The notes under the pieces are model-generated. The model saw nothing but the letters and a program-made list of their open reading frames with translations. It did no database searches and was not told the origin of the DNA. Source: an uncultured Bacteroidota bacterium (GTDB lineage Bacteria > Bacteroidota > Bacteroidia > Bacteroidales > F082). Taken from it: 64,000 nucleotides of DNA. The position numbers and the translations under genes are program-made. Positions 41,836 to 51,248 of the stretch are shown piece by piece (the stretch's first letter is position 1; each line of letters opens with the position of its first letter). The stretch lies in assembly GCA_900542475.1 (NCBI GenBank), contig UQNO01000005.1, positions 1 to 64,000 on the forward strand, read 5' to 3'.

Positions 41836-44379
41836 TTAAACTTCTTGTTTGTCTTCTGTATTAACGTTGTCCGTACCTTCAAAATTGTCTTTGTTCTCTA
41901 TATTTTCATCGAATTCCTCATCTTCTTCGATGTCTTCTGCCTTGACTTTTGTCACAGCTGCGATTTCATCGTTGTCGCGGAGGTTGATGAGACGCACGCC
42001 TTGTGTTGCGCGCCCCATAACTCTCAGGGTGTCAACGGCTATTCTGATGAGAATGCCTGACTTGTTGATAATCATCAGGTCGTCGCCATCGACCACATCT
42101 TTGATTGCCACCAATTTGCCGGTCTTATCGGTGATATTCATGGTCTTAACGCCCTTGCCGCCTCTGTTGGTGATACGATATTCCTCAAGGTCCGAGCGTT
42201 TTCCATAGCCTTTTTCGGAAACCACGAGCACATTGGTTTGCGGGTCGTCTATGCAAATCATGCCGACAACTTCATCGTTTTCGTCGTCAACGGTGATAGC
42301 GCGTACACCTGATGCTGTCCTACCCATCGGTCTGACCGTCGATTCCGGGAATCTGATGGCTCTCCCCGACTTCAGCGCAATCAAAATCTCGCTGTTGCCG
42401 CTTGTCATCTTGGCTTCGAGCAGCTCGTCGCCTTCGCGGATGCCGAGAGCTATGATGCCTGTGGCACGCGGACGTGAGTAAGCCTCAAGTGTTGTCTTTT
42501 TGATGATACCTTTCTTGGTAATGAGAGTAAGATAGTGATTCTCGACAAAGTCGGGGCTGATATTGTTCAAGTTGATATACGCCTTGACGTTATCGTCCGG
42601 TTCGAGATGGATAAGGTTCTGGATAGCCCTGCCTTTGCTTGCCTTGGTGCCTTCCGGAATCTCGAACACGCGCAACCAATAGCATCTGCCTTTTTCCGTG
42701 AAGAACAGCATATAGTTGTGGTTCGTCGCGACAAAAATCTGCTCGATGAAGTCCTCGTCGCGGGCATCGGAGCCTTTTGAGCCTTTGCCTCCCCTGCTCT
42801 GACGGCGGTATTCCGTCAGGTTGGTGCGCTTTATATAATTAAGGTGTGAGATTGTCACCACCACCGCGTCGTCGGCAATGATGTCTTCAATCTTGAAGTC
42901 TTCAGCGGTATGCTCGATTGTTGTCCTGCGCTCGTCGCCGTATTTCTCTTTGATGTTTAGCAGTTCGTTTTTGATGATGTCGAACTGCATCTCTGTGCTG
43001 CCGAGAATCTCTTTCAGATGTTCGATGAGCTTGTGAAGTTCTTCGATTTCATTCATTATCTTCTGGATTTCGAGACCTGCCAGTTGTCCGAGTCGGTATG
43101 CCACGATTGCTGTTGCCTGCGGGTCGTCGAATCCGAACTGGTCCATGATGGCTTGTTTTGCCTCCGACGAGCCGCCTTTGCAGGCTCTGATGGTGGCGAT
43201 TATCTCGTCAACGATGTCGATTGCGCGTGCAAGACCCTCCAGTATATGGGCGCGTTTTTCAGCTTCGCGGAGGTTGTGTTGGGTTCTGCGCACCACGCAT
43301 TGGTGACGATGCTCCACATAATATTGAATCAACTGTTTGAGGTTCAGTGTGCGAGGGCGACCATGCACCAGACACACGTTGTTCACGCTGAACGAACTCT
43401 GCAAGCCTGTCATCTGGAACAGCTTGTTCAAGACAACGCTTGACACCGCGTCGCGTTTCAGCTCATACACTATACGTGTGCCGTTGCGGTCTGATTCGTC
43501 GCGTATGTCGGATATGCCTTCGAGTTTCTTGTCCGAGATGAGGTCGGCGGTGCGTCTTATCATGTCCGCCTTGTTGATTTGGTAAGGCACCGAGGTGGCG
43601 ATGATACGCTCGTGACCGCCATGTTCCTCTATGGTCGTGTTGGCTCTGATAATTATACGTCCCCTGCCCGTCTCGAAAGCCTGGCGCACGCCTTCATATC
43701 CGTATATGATGCCGCCTGTCGGGAAGTCGGGGGCCTTGACATAGTTCATCAACTCGCTGACGGTGATGTCGTTGTTGTTGATATAAGCGATGATTCCGTC
43801 GATGACCTCGCCGAGGTTGTGCGGAGCCATGTTTGTTGCCATGCCTACCGCGATGCCGCTGGCTCCGTTGACGAGGAGGTTTGGTATCAGTGCTGGCAAC
43901 ACCGTCGGTTCCGTCTCTTGGTCGTCGTAGTTGTTCATGAAGTCCACCGTGTCTTTGTCAAGGTCGGCAAGCATTTCTTCCGCCATCTTGCGCAGACGGG
44001 CCTCGGTATAACGCATTGCCGCTGGCGGGTCGGCGTCAGGAGAGCCGAAATTGCCTTGTCCGTCAACAAGAGGATAACGCATGTTCCAATCCTGCGCGAG
44101 ATGTACCATGGCATCGTAGATTGACAAATCGCCATGCGGGTGGTATTTTCCTATCACCTCACCCACCACCTTGGCTGATTTCTTGTACGGGCGATTCGAG
44201 AGAACGCCCATGTCCATCATTCCGTAAAGAATGCGGCGGTGCACAGGCTTCAAACCGTCTCTGACATCTGGCAAAGCACGTGCCACGATGACCGACATAG
44301 AGTAGTCGATGTAACTCGACTTCATGTGGTCCTCAATGCCGATAGGGACTATTCTTTCACCTTCAAATTGTTCTTCCAT
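41836..44379 (-). CDS. gyrA: DNA gyrase subunit A
   Basis: The protein is 847 aa. The N-terminal cleavage-religation domain contains AARYTEARL-like AAMRYTEARL with the catalytic Tyr near residue 124. The C-terminal beta-pinwheel has the GyrA box QRGGKG-like RQSRGGKGSKG near 535 and repeated blades. A long acidic tail ends the protein. In the quinolone-resistance region HPHGDLSIYD, residue 85 (equivalent to E. coli Ser83) is Leu, codon TTG, while the Asp87 equivalent (D89) is retained. With GyrB it introduces negative supercoils. It has its own promoter (TATTTTTG at 44428-44421). Confidence 0.97.
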   Translation of the reverse strand: MEEQFEGERIVPIGIEDHMKSSYIDYSMSVIVARALPDVRDGLKPVHRRILYGMMDMGVLSNRPYKKSAKVVGEVIGKYHPHGDLSIYDAMVHLAQDWNMRYPLVDGQGNFGSPDADPPAAMRYTEARLRKMAEEMLADLDKDTVDFMNNYDDQETEPTVLPALIPNLLVNGASGIAVGMATNMAPHNLGEVIDGIIAYINNNDITVSELMNYVKAPDFPTGGIIYGYEGVRQAFETGRGRIIIRANTTIEEHGGHERIIATSVPYQINKADMIRRTADLISDKKLEGISDIRDESDRNGTRIVYELKRDAVSSVVLNKLFQMTGLQSSFSVNNVCLVHGRPRTLNLKQLIQYYVEHRHQCVVRRTQHNLREAEKRAHILEGLARAIDIVDEIIATIRACKGGSSEAKQAIMDQFGFDDPQATAIVAYRLGQLAGLEIQKIMNEIEELHKLIEHLKEILGSTEMQFDIIKNELLNIKEKYGDERRTTIEHTAEDFKIEDIIADDAVVVTISHLNYIKRTNLTEYRRQSRGGKGSKGSDARDEDFIEQIFVATNHNYMLFFTEKGRCYWLRVFEIPEGTKASKGRAIQNLIHLEPDDNVKAYINLNNISPDFVENHYLTLITKKGIIKKTTLEAYSRPRATGIIALGIREGDELLEAKMTSGNSEILIALKSGRAIRFPESTVRPMGRTASGVRAITVDDENDEVVGMICIDDPQTNVLVVSEKGYGKRSDLEEYRITNRGGKGVKTMNITDKTGKLVAIKDVVDGDDLMIINKSGILIRIAVDTLRVMGRATQGVRLINLRDNDEIAAVTKVKAEDIEEDEEFDENIENKDNFEGTDNVNTEDKQEV

Positions 44380-44420
44380 TTATCTTACCTTTAATGTTTA
44401 AATTTCCTAAAAATAATTTA

Positions 44421-44546
44421 CAAAAATACGGATTTTTTTTGAAACAGAAACAAAATTCTTCAATATTTTTAAACATTTATTTAACAATAAATTTGACAAA
44501 AAATCATACCAAAAGACTTGTGATAGGAATTTTATTTGTATTTTTG
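44421..44546. promoter_or_regulatory. Divergent promoters for gyrA and clpC
   Basis: TATTTTTG on the minus strand (44428-44421) lies 42 bp before gyrA. TATTTTTG on the plus strand (44539-44546), with TTG at 44518-44520, lies 20 bp before clpC. No CIRCE-type or other heat-shock operator was seen in the 187-bp gap. Confidence 0.6.
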
Positions 44547-44566
44547 CAGATTGAAAAATTAAGTAT

Positions 44567-47113
44567 ATGGATCAAAAATTCTCACAAAGAGTTCAAGATA
44601 TAATGCAGCACAGTCGTGAAGAAGCTGTGAAAATGGGCAATCCTTACATTGGATTGGAACACATTTTCCTTGGTATTATCGACGACAAAGATAGTAATGC
44701 CGTGCAGATTTTGAAGAATTTAGAGCTTGATATTGAAGCATTTAGACAAAAATTAGAGGCTTCTATAAAGTCTGCCAACATGACTGCCGGGAGCGCCGAC
44801 AACATTCATCTGACGAAGCAAGCCGAACGCACTCTTAAATTCACATATATCGTCGCGAAAGACTTCAACAGTGAACAGGTCGCATCGGAACATCTGATGC
44901 TTGCCATTCTCTACGACGATAATAATATTGTGTCTCAACGTCTTGAATATGAAGGTATTACATTTAACAAATATAAGAAGGAAGTGGAGAAAATGAAACC
45001 TGATTATCCCGCGACAAGCAAAAACGAAGGTATGCCGGAAATACCTCGGGATATTTTTAAGGATGAAGAGGAGGAAGACGAGAGTCCTGTCAAAACGACT
45101 GATAATCAGCAAGCCAAGAAAAACACAAAGTCAAGTACTCCGATTCTCGACAGTTTCGGTCGTGATTTGACTAAAGCCGCCGAGGAAGGTCGCCTCGACC
45201 CTATCGTCGGACGCGAGAAGGAGTTGGAAAGAATAGCGCAGATTCTCGGTCGTCGCAAGAAAAACAACCCAATTCTTATTGGCGAGCCTGGCGTTGGCAA
45301 GTCGGCTATCGTTGAGGGGTTGGCGCAGCGCATTATCGAACATAAGGTGTCGCGCACTCTCTATAACAAGCGAATCATGGTGTTGGACCTTGGATCTGTG
45401 GTGGCAGGGACGAAATACAGAGGACAGTTTGAAGAGCGCATGAAGGGCATTCTCAACGAGTTGGAGAAGAATCCGGATATCATTATCTTCATTGACGAGA
45501 TTCACAATATAGTGGGTGCGGGCAACGCCAACGGCTCTCTTGACGCATCGAATATGTTCAAGCCGGCATTGGCGCGCGGAGAGCTGCAATGCATTGGCGC
45601 GACCACCTTGGACGAATATCGCCAATATATTGAAAAAGACGGTGCCCTGGAACGTCGTTTCCAGAAAATAATAGTGGAGCCGACGACACCGGAAGAAACC
45701 GTTCAAATTCTGACCAACATCAAGGGCAGATACGAAGACCATCATATCGTGAGATATTCGCCGGAGGCCGTTCAAGCCTGCGTGAAGCTCACCGATCGCT
45801 ATATTTCCGACCGTCATCTTCCTGACAAGGCTATCGATGTCTTAGATGAGGCTGGCGCAAGAGTGCATATCGGCAACATACATGTCCCCACGGATATTAT
45901 CGAGATGGAAAAACAAGTCGAGGAGATACGTCAACAGAAGAAACTCGCCATCAAAGAACAGCGTTTTGAAGATGCAGGACATTATCGCGACGAGGAGAAA
46001 TCATTGGTCGAGAAACTCGAAAATGCCAAGAAAGACTGGGATAACGAGACAAACAGCCATCGTGAGACCGTCAGCGAGCAGAGCGTGGCGGAAGTTGTGG
46101 CGATGATGACCGGCGTTCCGGTTCAACGCATCGCGCAGAACGAGGGCGACCGCCTGATGAGCATGGAGACGGAGCTCGCCGGCGCCGTCATCGGCCAAGA
46201 CGAGGCGATTAAAGACGTGGTGAAAGCCATCAGGCGCAACAGAGCGGGTTTGAAAGACCCGAACAGACCTATCGGGAGTTTCATCTTCCTCGGCCCTACA
46301 GGTGTCGGAAAGACGTATTTGGCAAAGGTCTTGGCGAAGTATCTCTTTGACTCCGAAGATGCTTTGATACGTATTGACATGAGCGAATATATGGAGAAAT
46401 TCGCCGTTTCACGTCTCGTCGGAGCGCCTCCAGGATACGTCGGCTACGAGGAAGGCGGCCAGTTGACAGAGAAAGTGCGCCGTAAACCTTACTCCATCGT
46501 TCTCTTGGACGAGATAGAGAAAGCGCATCCTGATGTGTTCCATCTGTTGTTGCAGGTGCTCGATGACGGTCAACTCACCGACTCTCTTGGTCGAAAAGTC
46601 GATTTCAAAAACACCATCATCATCATGACCTCGAATATCGGCTCGCGTCAACTGAAAGATTTCGGACAAGGTGTTGGATTTGGCACACAGGCAAAGAAAG
46701 ATGCGAAAGCAACTCACGGCCGCGCCGTGATAGAAAACGCCTTAAAACGCTCTTTTGCCCCCGAATTTCTCAACAGAATCGACGAGGTGGTGATATTCGA
46801 GTCGTTGAACAAGGAAAATATCAACAAGATTATAGATATCGAACTTAAGAAAGTGTTCGGACGCATCGAAGAGATTGGCTATCAACCCGAACTGACTGAC
46901 AAAGCCCGCAACCACATCGTTGAGCAAGGCTGGGACGAGCAGTACGGAGCGCGTCCGCTGAAACGCGCCATCCAGAAATACGTGGAAGACGTTTTGGCTG
47001 AAGAAATCATCAAGAATAATCCTGAAATAGGCAGCAAAATCGTCATAGACTGCGATGAAAATAATGTGAAGACGATGTGCATATCTTCTCTACAAACGAT
47101 GGAAAAAGAATGA
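44567..47113 (+). CDS. clpC: ATP-dependent Clp protease ATP-binding subunit ClpC
   Basis: The protein is 848 aa. A Clp N-terminal repeat domain (residues 1-145) precedes two AAA+ modules. Module 1 has Walker A GEPGVGKSAIVEG and IIIFIDEIHN. A UVR-like middle helix follows (KLAIKEQRFEDAGHYRDEEKSL). Module 2 has GPTGVGKTYLAK and VLLDEIEKAHPD. The UVR segment marks ClpC rather than ClpA/ClpB. It unfolds substrates for ClpP. Its TGA overlaps the next ATG by 4 bp. Confidence 0.95.
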   Translation: MDQKFSQRVQDIMQHSREEAVKMGNPYIGLEHIFLGIIDDKDSNAVQILKNLELDIEAFRQKLEASIKSANMTAGSADNIHLTKQAERTLKFTYIVAKDFNSEQVASEHLMLAILYDDNNIVSQRLEYEGITFNKYKKEVEKMKPDYPATSKNEGMPEIPRDIFKDEEEEDESPVKTTDNQQAKKNTKSSTPILDSFGRDLTKAAEEGRLDPIVGREKELERIAQILGRRKKNNPILIGEPGVGKSAIVEGLAQRIIEHKVSRTLYNKRIMVLDLGSVVAGTKYRGQFEERMKGILNELEKNPDIIIFIDEIHNIVGAGNANGSLDASNMFKPALARGELQCIGATTLDEYRQYIEKDGALERRFQKIIVEPTTPEETVQILTNIKGRYEDHHIVRYSPEAVQACVKLTDRYISDRHLPDKAIDVLDEAGARVHIGNIHVPTDIIEMEKQVEEIRQQKKLAIKEQRFEDAGHYRDEEKSLVEKLENAKKDWDNETNSHRETVSEQSVAEVVAMMTGVPVQRIAQNEGDRLMSMETELAGAVIGQDEAIKDVVKAIRRNRAGLKDPNRPIGSFIFLGPTGVGKTYLAKVLAKYLFDSEDALIRIDMSEYMEKFAVSRLVGAPPGYVGYEEGGQLTEKVRRKPYSIVLLDEIEKAHPDVFHLLLQVLDDGQLTDSLGRKVDFKNTIIIMTSNIGSRQLKDFGQGVGFGTQAKKDAKATHGRAVIENALKRSFAPEFLNRIDEVVIFESLNKENINKIIDIELKKVFGRIEEIGYQPELTDKARNHIVEQGWDEQYGARPLKRAIQKYVEDVLAEEIIKNNPEIGSKIVIDCDENNVKTMCISSLQTMEKE

Positions 47114-48579
47114 ATTTGAAAAATCATATAAATCATCGTTTTTTCAAGGTCATCACAGTCGCCAGCCGCGAGTTGAACTATGAGTCATACGTGATCGGCG
47201 GCTACGTGCGCGACATACTACTGCAGCGACAATCCAATGATATTGATGTGGTTACTGTAGGAAGCGGCATTGAGTTGGCGAAGAAAACAGCCTCGTTGCT
47301 GCATGGTAGGAAACACGTTAAATATTACGGTCGTTTCGGCACCGCAATGATTAATGTTGACGGACATGAGATAGAGTTTGTCGGAGCCAGAAAGGAGTCA
47401 TATACTGCCGACAGTCGCAAGCCCACCTGTGAAAACGGAACGATAGTGGACGATCAAAATCGCCGTGACTTCACAATCAACGCCATGGCTATATCGCTGA
47501 ACGACAACGATTTCGGCGAACTTATCGACCCTTTCAACGGTGTGCAGGACCTTGCCGACAAAATCATCAGAACACCGCTTGATCCCGACATCACCTATTC
47601 CGACGACCCTTTGCGCATGATGCGCGCAATACGTTTCGCCACGCAGCTGCATTTCAGAATTGAAGACAACTCTTTCGAGGCTATCAGACGTAACGCTCAA
47701 AGAATCAAGATAATATCAATGGAACGTGTTGTCGAGGAACTGAACAAAATTCTTATGTCGAGCGTCCCGAGCATAGGTTTCAAACTCCTTGACAAGAGCG
47801 GTCTGCTATCAATAATTTTCCCACAAATGGCTGCGTTGAAAGGTGTTCAGATACAGGAAGGCAAAGGTCATAAAGACAATTTTTATCATACCTTGGAAGT
47901 GCTTGATAATGTGGCGAATAGCGGCGGCGACCTGTGGTTGAGATGGGCTGCTGTCTTACATGACATCGCCAAACCATTGACCAAGAGATTTGAAAAAGAA
48001 GCCGGCTGGACGTTCCACGGTCACGAGGTGAAAGGCGCCAAAATGGTGCACAAGATTTTCGCAAACTTCAAGCTGCCACTGAACGAGAAGATGAAATATG
48101 TGGAGAAACTCGTTTATCTCCACCTCCGCCCCATTGTTTTGGCTCAGGACATCGTAACCGACTCGGCGGTAAGACGTTTGCTCTTCGACGCTGGCGACGA
48201 CATTGATGATTTGATGACACTGTGCGATGCCGATATCACATCGAAAAACGAAGCGAAAAAAGCTCGTTTTCATAATAATTTCCAGATTGTAAGGCAGAAA
48301 CTAAAAGAGATTGAGGCAAAGGATCATCTGCGCAACTGGCAGCCGCCTGTCAACGGAGAGGTCATCATGGAAACATTTGGCATTCCTGAAAGTCGCAAGG
48401 TCGGACTCATCAAAACAGCCATCAGGGAAGCCATTCTCGACGGCATCATCGGCAATAATTTCGCAGAAGCGTATCAGTTTATGAAAGAGAAAGGCGGTGA
48501 ACTTGGACTCAAGATTGTCAGGGAAGTTACTGAACCTGTGGAAGTTAAGTCAAATGGCCCTGTTCCTTTAAAAAAATAA
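47110..48579 (+). CDS. cca: CCA-adding tRNA nucleotidyltransferase with HD domain
   Basis: The protein is 489 aa from the ATG at 47110 (MNLKNHINHRFF). The class II nucleotidyltransferase head has GGYVRDILLQ and the metal-binding DID (SNDIDVVT). RRDFTINAMAI and the arm/RNA-binding part follow. The HD phosphohydrolase domain (HKDNFYHTLEVL, AAVLHDIAKP) lies about 265-400. It builds or repairs 3' CCA ends, needed here because neither tRNA in the window encodes CCA. Overlaps with clpC and miaA suggest coupled translation. Confidence 0.93.
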   Translation: MNLKNHINHRFFKVITVASRELNYESYVIGGYVRDILLQRQSNDIDVVTVGSGIELAKKTASLLHGRKHVKYYGRFGTAMINVDGHEIEFVGARKESYTADSRKPTCENGTIVDDQNRRDFTINAMAISLNDNDFGELIDPFNGVQDLADKIIRTPLDPDITYSDDPLRMMRAIRFATQLHFRIEDNSFEAIRRNAQRIKIISMERVVEELNKILMSSVPSIGFKLLDKSGLLSIIFPQMAALKGVQIQEGKGHKDNFYHTLEVLDNVANSGGDLWLRWAAVLHDIAKPLTKRFEKEAGWTFHGHEVKGAKMVHKIFANFKLPLNEKMKYVEKLVYLHLRPIVLAQDIVTDSAVRRLLFDAGDDIDDLMTLCDADITSKNEAKKARFHNNFQIVRQKLKEIEAKDHLRNWQPPVNGEVIMETFGIPESRKVGLIKTAIREAILDGIIGNNFAEAYQFMKEKGGELGLKIVREVTEPVEVKSNGPVPLKK

Positions 48580-49514
48580 TGGATAGAAAACACCTCATAG
48601 TGCTTGCTGGACCGACGGCATCGGGGAAGACAGCGACAGCTATCAAACTTGCGAAGGCTTTTGATGCTGAAATCATATCAGCCGACAGCCGACAGTTTTA
48701 CAAAGAATTGTCGATTGGAACCGCCGCTCCCACAGCTGATGAACTAAATCAAGTGAAGCATCATTTTGTACATAATTTAAGTGTTGAAGATAAATATGAT
48801 GCGGCTGATTATGAAAGAGATGTGTTATCTTTCTTAAATGAATACTTTAAGACTAAAAACATAGTCGTCATGACTGGGGGCTCGGGTCTTTTTATTGACG
48901 CTGTGTGCAACGGATTGGACTCGATGCCAGACATCTCGGACGAAATCAGGACGAAGGTCACAATGATGTATGTGAATGGTGGGTTGAAGACCTTGCAGCA
49001 AGAAGTTGAGACTGTTGACCCTGAGTATTTTCAGATGGTTGACAAGCAAAATCCGAGACGTTTGCAGCGCGCTTTGGAGGTTTTTTACCAAACCGGAAAA
49101 CCCTACTCCGCTTTCAGACGGAAAAAACCGGCTGAACGCGACTTTGAAATCACAAAACTCGCCTTGCTTTGGGACAGAGACAAACTCATCGAGCGCATCA
49201 ACAAGCGTGTCGATACGATGATGAAGCAGGGGTTGCTCGACGAAGTGCGTTCCGTTTATCCGAAACGACATCTAAACTCTTTAAACACCGTGGGTTATAA
49301 AGAATTGTTCGATTACCTTGACGGAAAATGTACTTTGGAGCAGGCCGTGGAGCAAATTAAAATCGACACCCGCCAATATGCCAAGAGACAGATGACGTGG
49401 CTGCGCAAACACAATGATTATAAATGGTTTGCAATTGACAGTGTCGATGTGGCGATTAGGGAGTTGTGTGTCGAGTGTGGCTTGAAATGTGATTTTAAAA
49501 TTATAAGTATATGA
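48579..49514 (+). CDS. miaA: tRNA dimethylallyltransferase
   Basis: The protein is 311 aa with P-loop AGPTASGKTATAIKLA, the DSRQFYKELSIGTAAPT motif and VMTGGSGLFIDAV. Further MiaA signatures are NPRRLQRALEVFYQTG and a terminal RQYAKRQMTWLRKH. It attaches dimethylallyl to A37 of tRNAs reading UNN codons, plausibly including the tRNA-Tyr in this window. The start codon overlaps the cca stop by one base. Confidence 0.95.
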   Translation: MDRKHLIVLAGPTASGKTATAIKLAKAFDAEIISADSRQFYKELSIGTAAPTADELNQVKHHFVHNLSVEDKYDAADYERDVLSFLNEYFKTKNIVVMTGGSGLFIDAVCNGLDSMPDISDEIRTKVTMMYVNGGLKTLQQEVETVDPEYFQMVDKQNPRRLQRALEVFYQTGKPYSAFRRKKPAERDFEITKLALLWDRDKLIERINKRVDTMMKQGLLDEVRSVYPKRHLNSLNTVGYKELFDYLDGKCTLEQAVEQIKIDTRQYAKRQMTWLRKHNDYKWFAIDSVDVAIRELCVECGLKCDFKIISI

Positions 49515-50122
49515 TTAAGAATATTATTTTTGATTTTGGAGGAGTGTTGGTGGATTGGAATCCGCATTATTTGTTTGACAAGTATTTCACTGATAAGGAA
49601 GAATCGAACTATTTCATTGAGAATGTGTGCAATAGCGAATGGAACGCGGAGATGGACGGTGGCAAGCCTTTTGCACAAGCGGTGAAAGAACGCACAGCAA
49701 TGTTCCCTGAATATGCCGAGCCGCTGAAACTTTATCAAACCAATTGGATGGACACCATGGGTGACGAGATGCCAGGCATGTACGACCTTATCAAGTCGTT
49801 GAAAAACAATGGCTTCACAACGATATACGGTCTTACGAACTGGTCGGCGGAGACTTTCCCTACGGTGCAGAAAAAATATCGTATATTTAGCCTCATCGAC
49901 AAAATTATTGTTTCCGGAGAGGTAAAGCAATTAAAGCCCAATCCGGAGATTTTCCACACTTTGCTGAATACTTTCAACCTCAAAGCCGAGGAAAGCCTCT
50001 TTATTGACGATAACATTAAAAATGTCGAAGGTGCTAAAGCAGTAGGAATCAATGCTTTGAGCTTTGAGAACGCAAATAAGTTAAAAGACGATTTGGAAAA
50101 ACTTACAACTCTGAACTTATAA
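49511..50122 (+). CDS. HAD-superfamily hydrolase, subfamily IA
   Basis: The protein is 203 aa. Motif I is IFDFGGVLVDWNP; the second catalytic Asp is replaced by Gly in DFGG, as in YihX-like members. Motif III lies in EVKQLKPNPEIFH and motif IV is FIDDNIKNVEGAKAVG. It is probably a sugar-phosphate phosphatase; the substrate is not determinable. It overlaps miaA by 4 bp, last gene of the clpC-cca-miaA run. Confidence 0.88.
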   Translation: MIKNIIFDFGGVLVDWNPHYLFDKYFTDKEESNYFIENVCNSEWNAEMDGGKPFAQAVKERTAMFPEYAEPLKLYQTNWMDTMGDEMPGMYDLIKSLKNNGFTTIYGLTNWSAETFPTVQKKYRIFSLIDKIIVSGEVKQLKPNPEIFHTLLNTFNLKAEESLFIDDNIKNVEGAKAVGINALSFENANKLKDDLEKLTTLNL

Positions 50123-50146
50123 CTCCAAACCGCTCTAAACACTGCA

Positions 50147-50830
50147 CTAAAGGAACTTCAGTTCCTTTTTCCATAATTTCCAATCGGGCATCATCTCCTC
50201 CATCAAGGCGTAAAATCCCGTTTGGTGGTTGAAGTGAACGAGGTGGCACATTTCGTGTACTATCACTTGGCGAATGCAGTTTTCATTGAGTTTTATAAGT
50301 TGTAAGTTAAGGCTGATGTTGCCTTTTCGCGAGCAACTACCCCACCTCGACCGCATATTGCGGATGGAGACTTTCGCCGGCGTAACGTTGTATTTGCGGA
50401 ATTTTTCCATTATTGGACTAAGCAACTCGCTGAAAATTGTTTTTGCTTGGCTTCTGTACCAATTATTCAGTGGTTTTTCTATGTTTTCTGGAGATTTGGA
50501 GCAGACAATCAACGATTTGCCTTCAATTTTAATCGAGTTTGTATTGCTCTTGAATACCTGGAGTTTGTATTGCTCGCCAAGATAGTAGTGAGTCTCTCCT
50601 GAAATATATTTTTTCTGTTGATTATCAGTGTTTTGCAGTCTGTCAAAATGATTAAAAATCCATCTTCGGTGCTGGTTTAGGAATGCGAGCATGTCGCTTT
50701 CTCGGTATAGCAGCGGTGCTTTCACCTCTATCACTCCGTCGCGACGGATTTTTGCAGTCACGCTCCGCCGATGCAAGCGTTTGAACTCGTAACGGATTTC
50801 CAAACCGTTGATGATGGTGGTTTTTATCAT
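50147..50830 (-). CDS. YgjP-like zinc metallopeptidase (SprT/M48-related, DUF45)
   Basis: The protein is 227 aa. The zinc site VIVHEMCHLVHFNH (HExxH plus downstream His) lies near residue 180, preceded by NMRSRWGSCSRKGNISLN, the DUF45 hallmark. There is no signal peptide. YgjP-like proteins often accompany DNA-processing systems, but no target is known. It overlaps the upstream thioesterase gene by 4 bp. Confidence 0.88.
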   Translation of the reverse strand: MIKTTIINGLEIRYEFKRLHRRSVTAKIRRDGVIEVKAPLLYRESDMLAFLNQHRRWIFNHFDRLQNTDNQQKKYISGETHYYLGEQYKLQVFKSNTNSIKIEGKSLIVCSKSPENIEKPLNNWYRSQAKTIFSELLSPIMEKFRKYNVTPAKVSIRNMRSRWGSCSRKGNISLNLQLIKLNENCIRQVIVHEMCHLVHFNHQTGFYALMEEMMPDWKLWKKELKFL

Positions 50831-51201
50831 TTGAGTTTTGCCATAAAACGTTCTATGTCAACGATATAGCGAATATGTACACCTTCGCCGATGATGCCTT
50901 CGTCGTCGTATGCCGACACTTTGAATGTCAGTTTTCTGTTATCGATTTCTTCAAGAATGGCTGTTGCTTTTATCGTTGCGCCGAGTTTTGAAGGCTTGAT
51001 GTGCGATGTGCTGATATGCGCTCCGACTGTCGAGAAGCCCTCTGGCAAAACGCTCTCGACAGCGGTAATGGCGGCGTTTTCCATAAGTCCGACCATTGCC
51101 GGTGTCGCGAATACGTCCAAGCCGCCGGAGCCGTAAGCGCGGGCAGTATTGCTGCTGCTTACTGTGGTTGTTGAGGTATGAGATAATCCGATTTTAAGCA
51201 T
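50827..51201 (-). CDS. FlK-like hotdog-fold thioesterase
   Basis: The protein is 124 aa. The hotdog core shows TPAMVGLMENAAITAVESVLPEG, GAHISTSHIKPSKLGATIKA and FKVSAYDDEGIIGEG. The Glu in MENAA and the His in STSHIK fit the fluoroacetyl-CoA thioesterase-like active site. It probably hydrolyses a small acyl-CoA in the cytoplasm. It is the first gene of a two-gene operon with the metallopeptidase. Confidence 0.85.
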   Translation of the reverse strand: MLKIGLSHTSTTTVSSSNTARAYGSGGLDVFATPAMVGLMENAAITAVESVLPEGFSTVGAHISTSHIKPSKLGATIKATAILEEIDNRKLTFKVSAYDDEGIIGEGVHIRYIVDIERFMAKLK

Positions 51202-51248
51202 GATTTTATTTAATTGCTATTTTTAAATATTTAAGAACATCTTTATGA

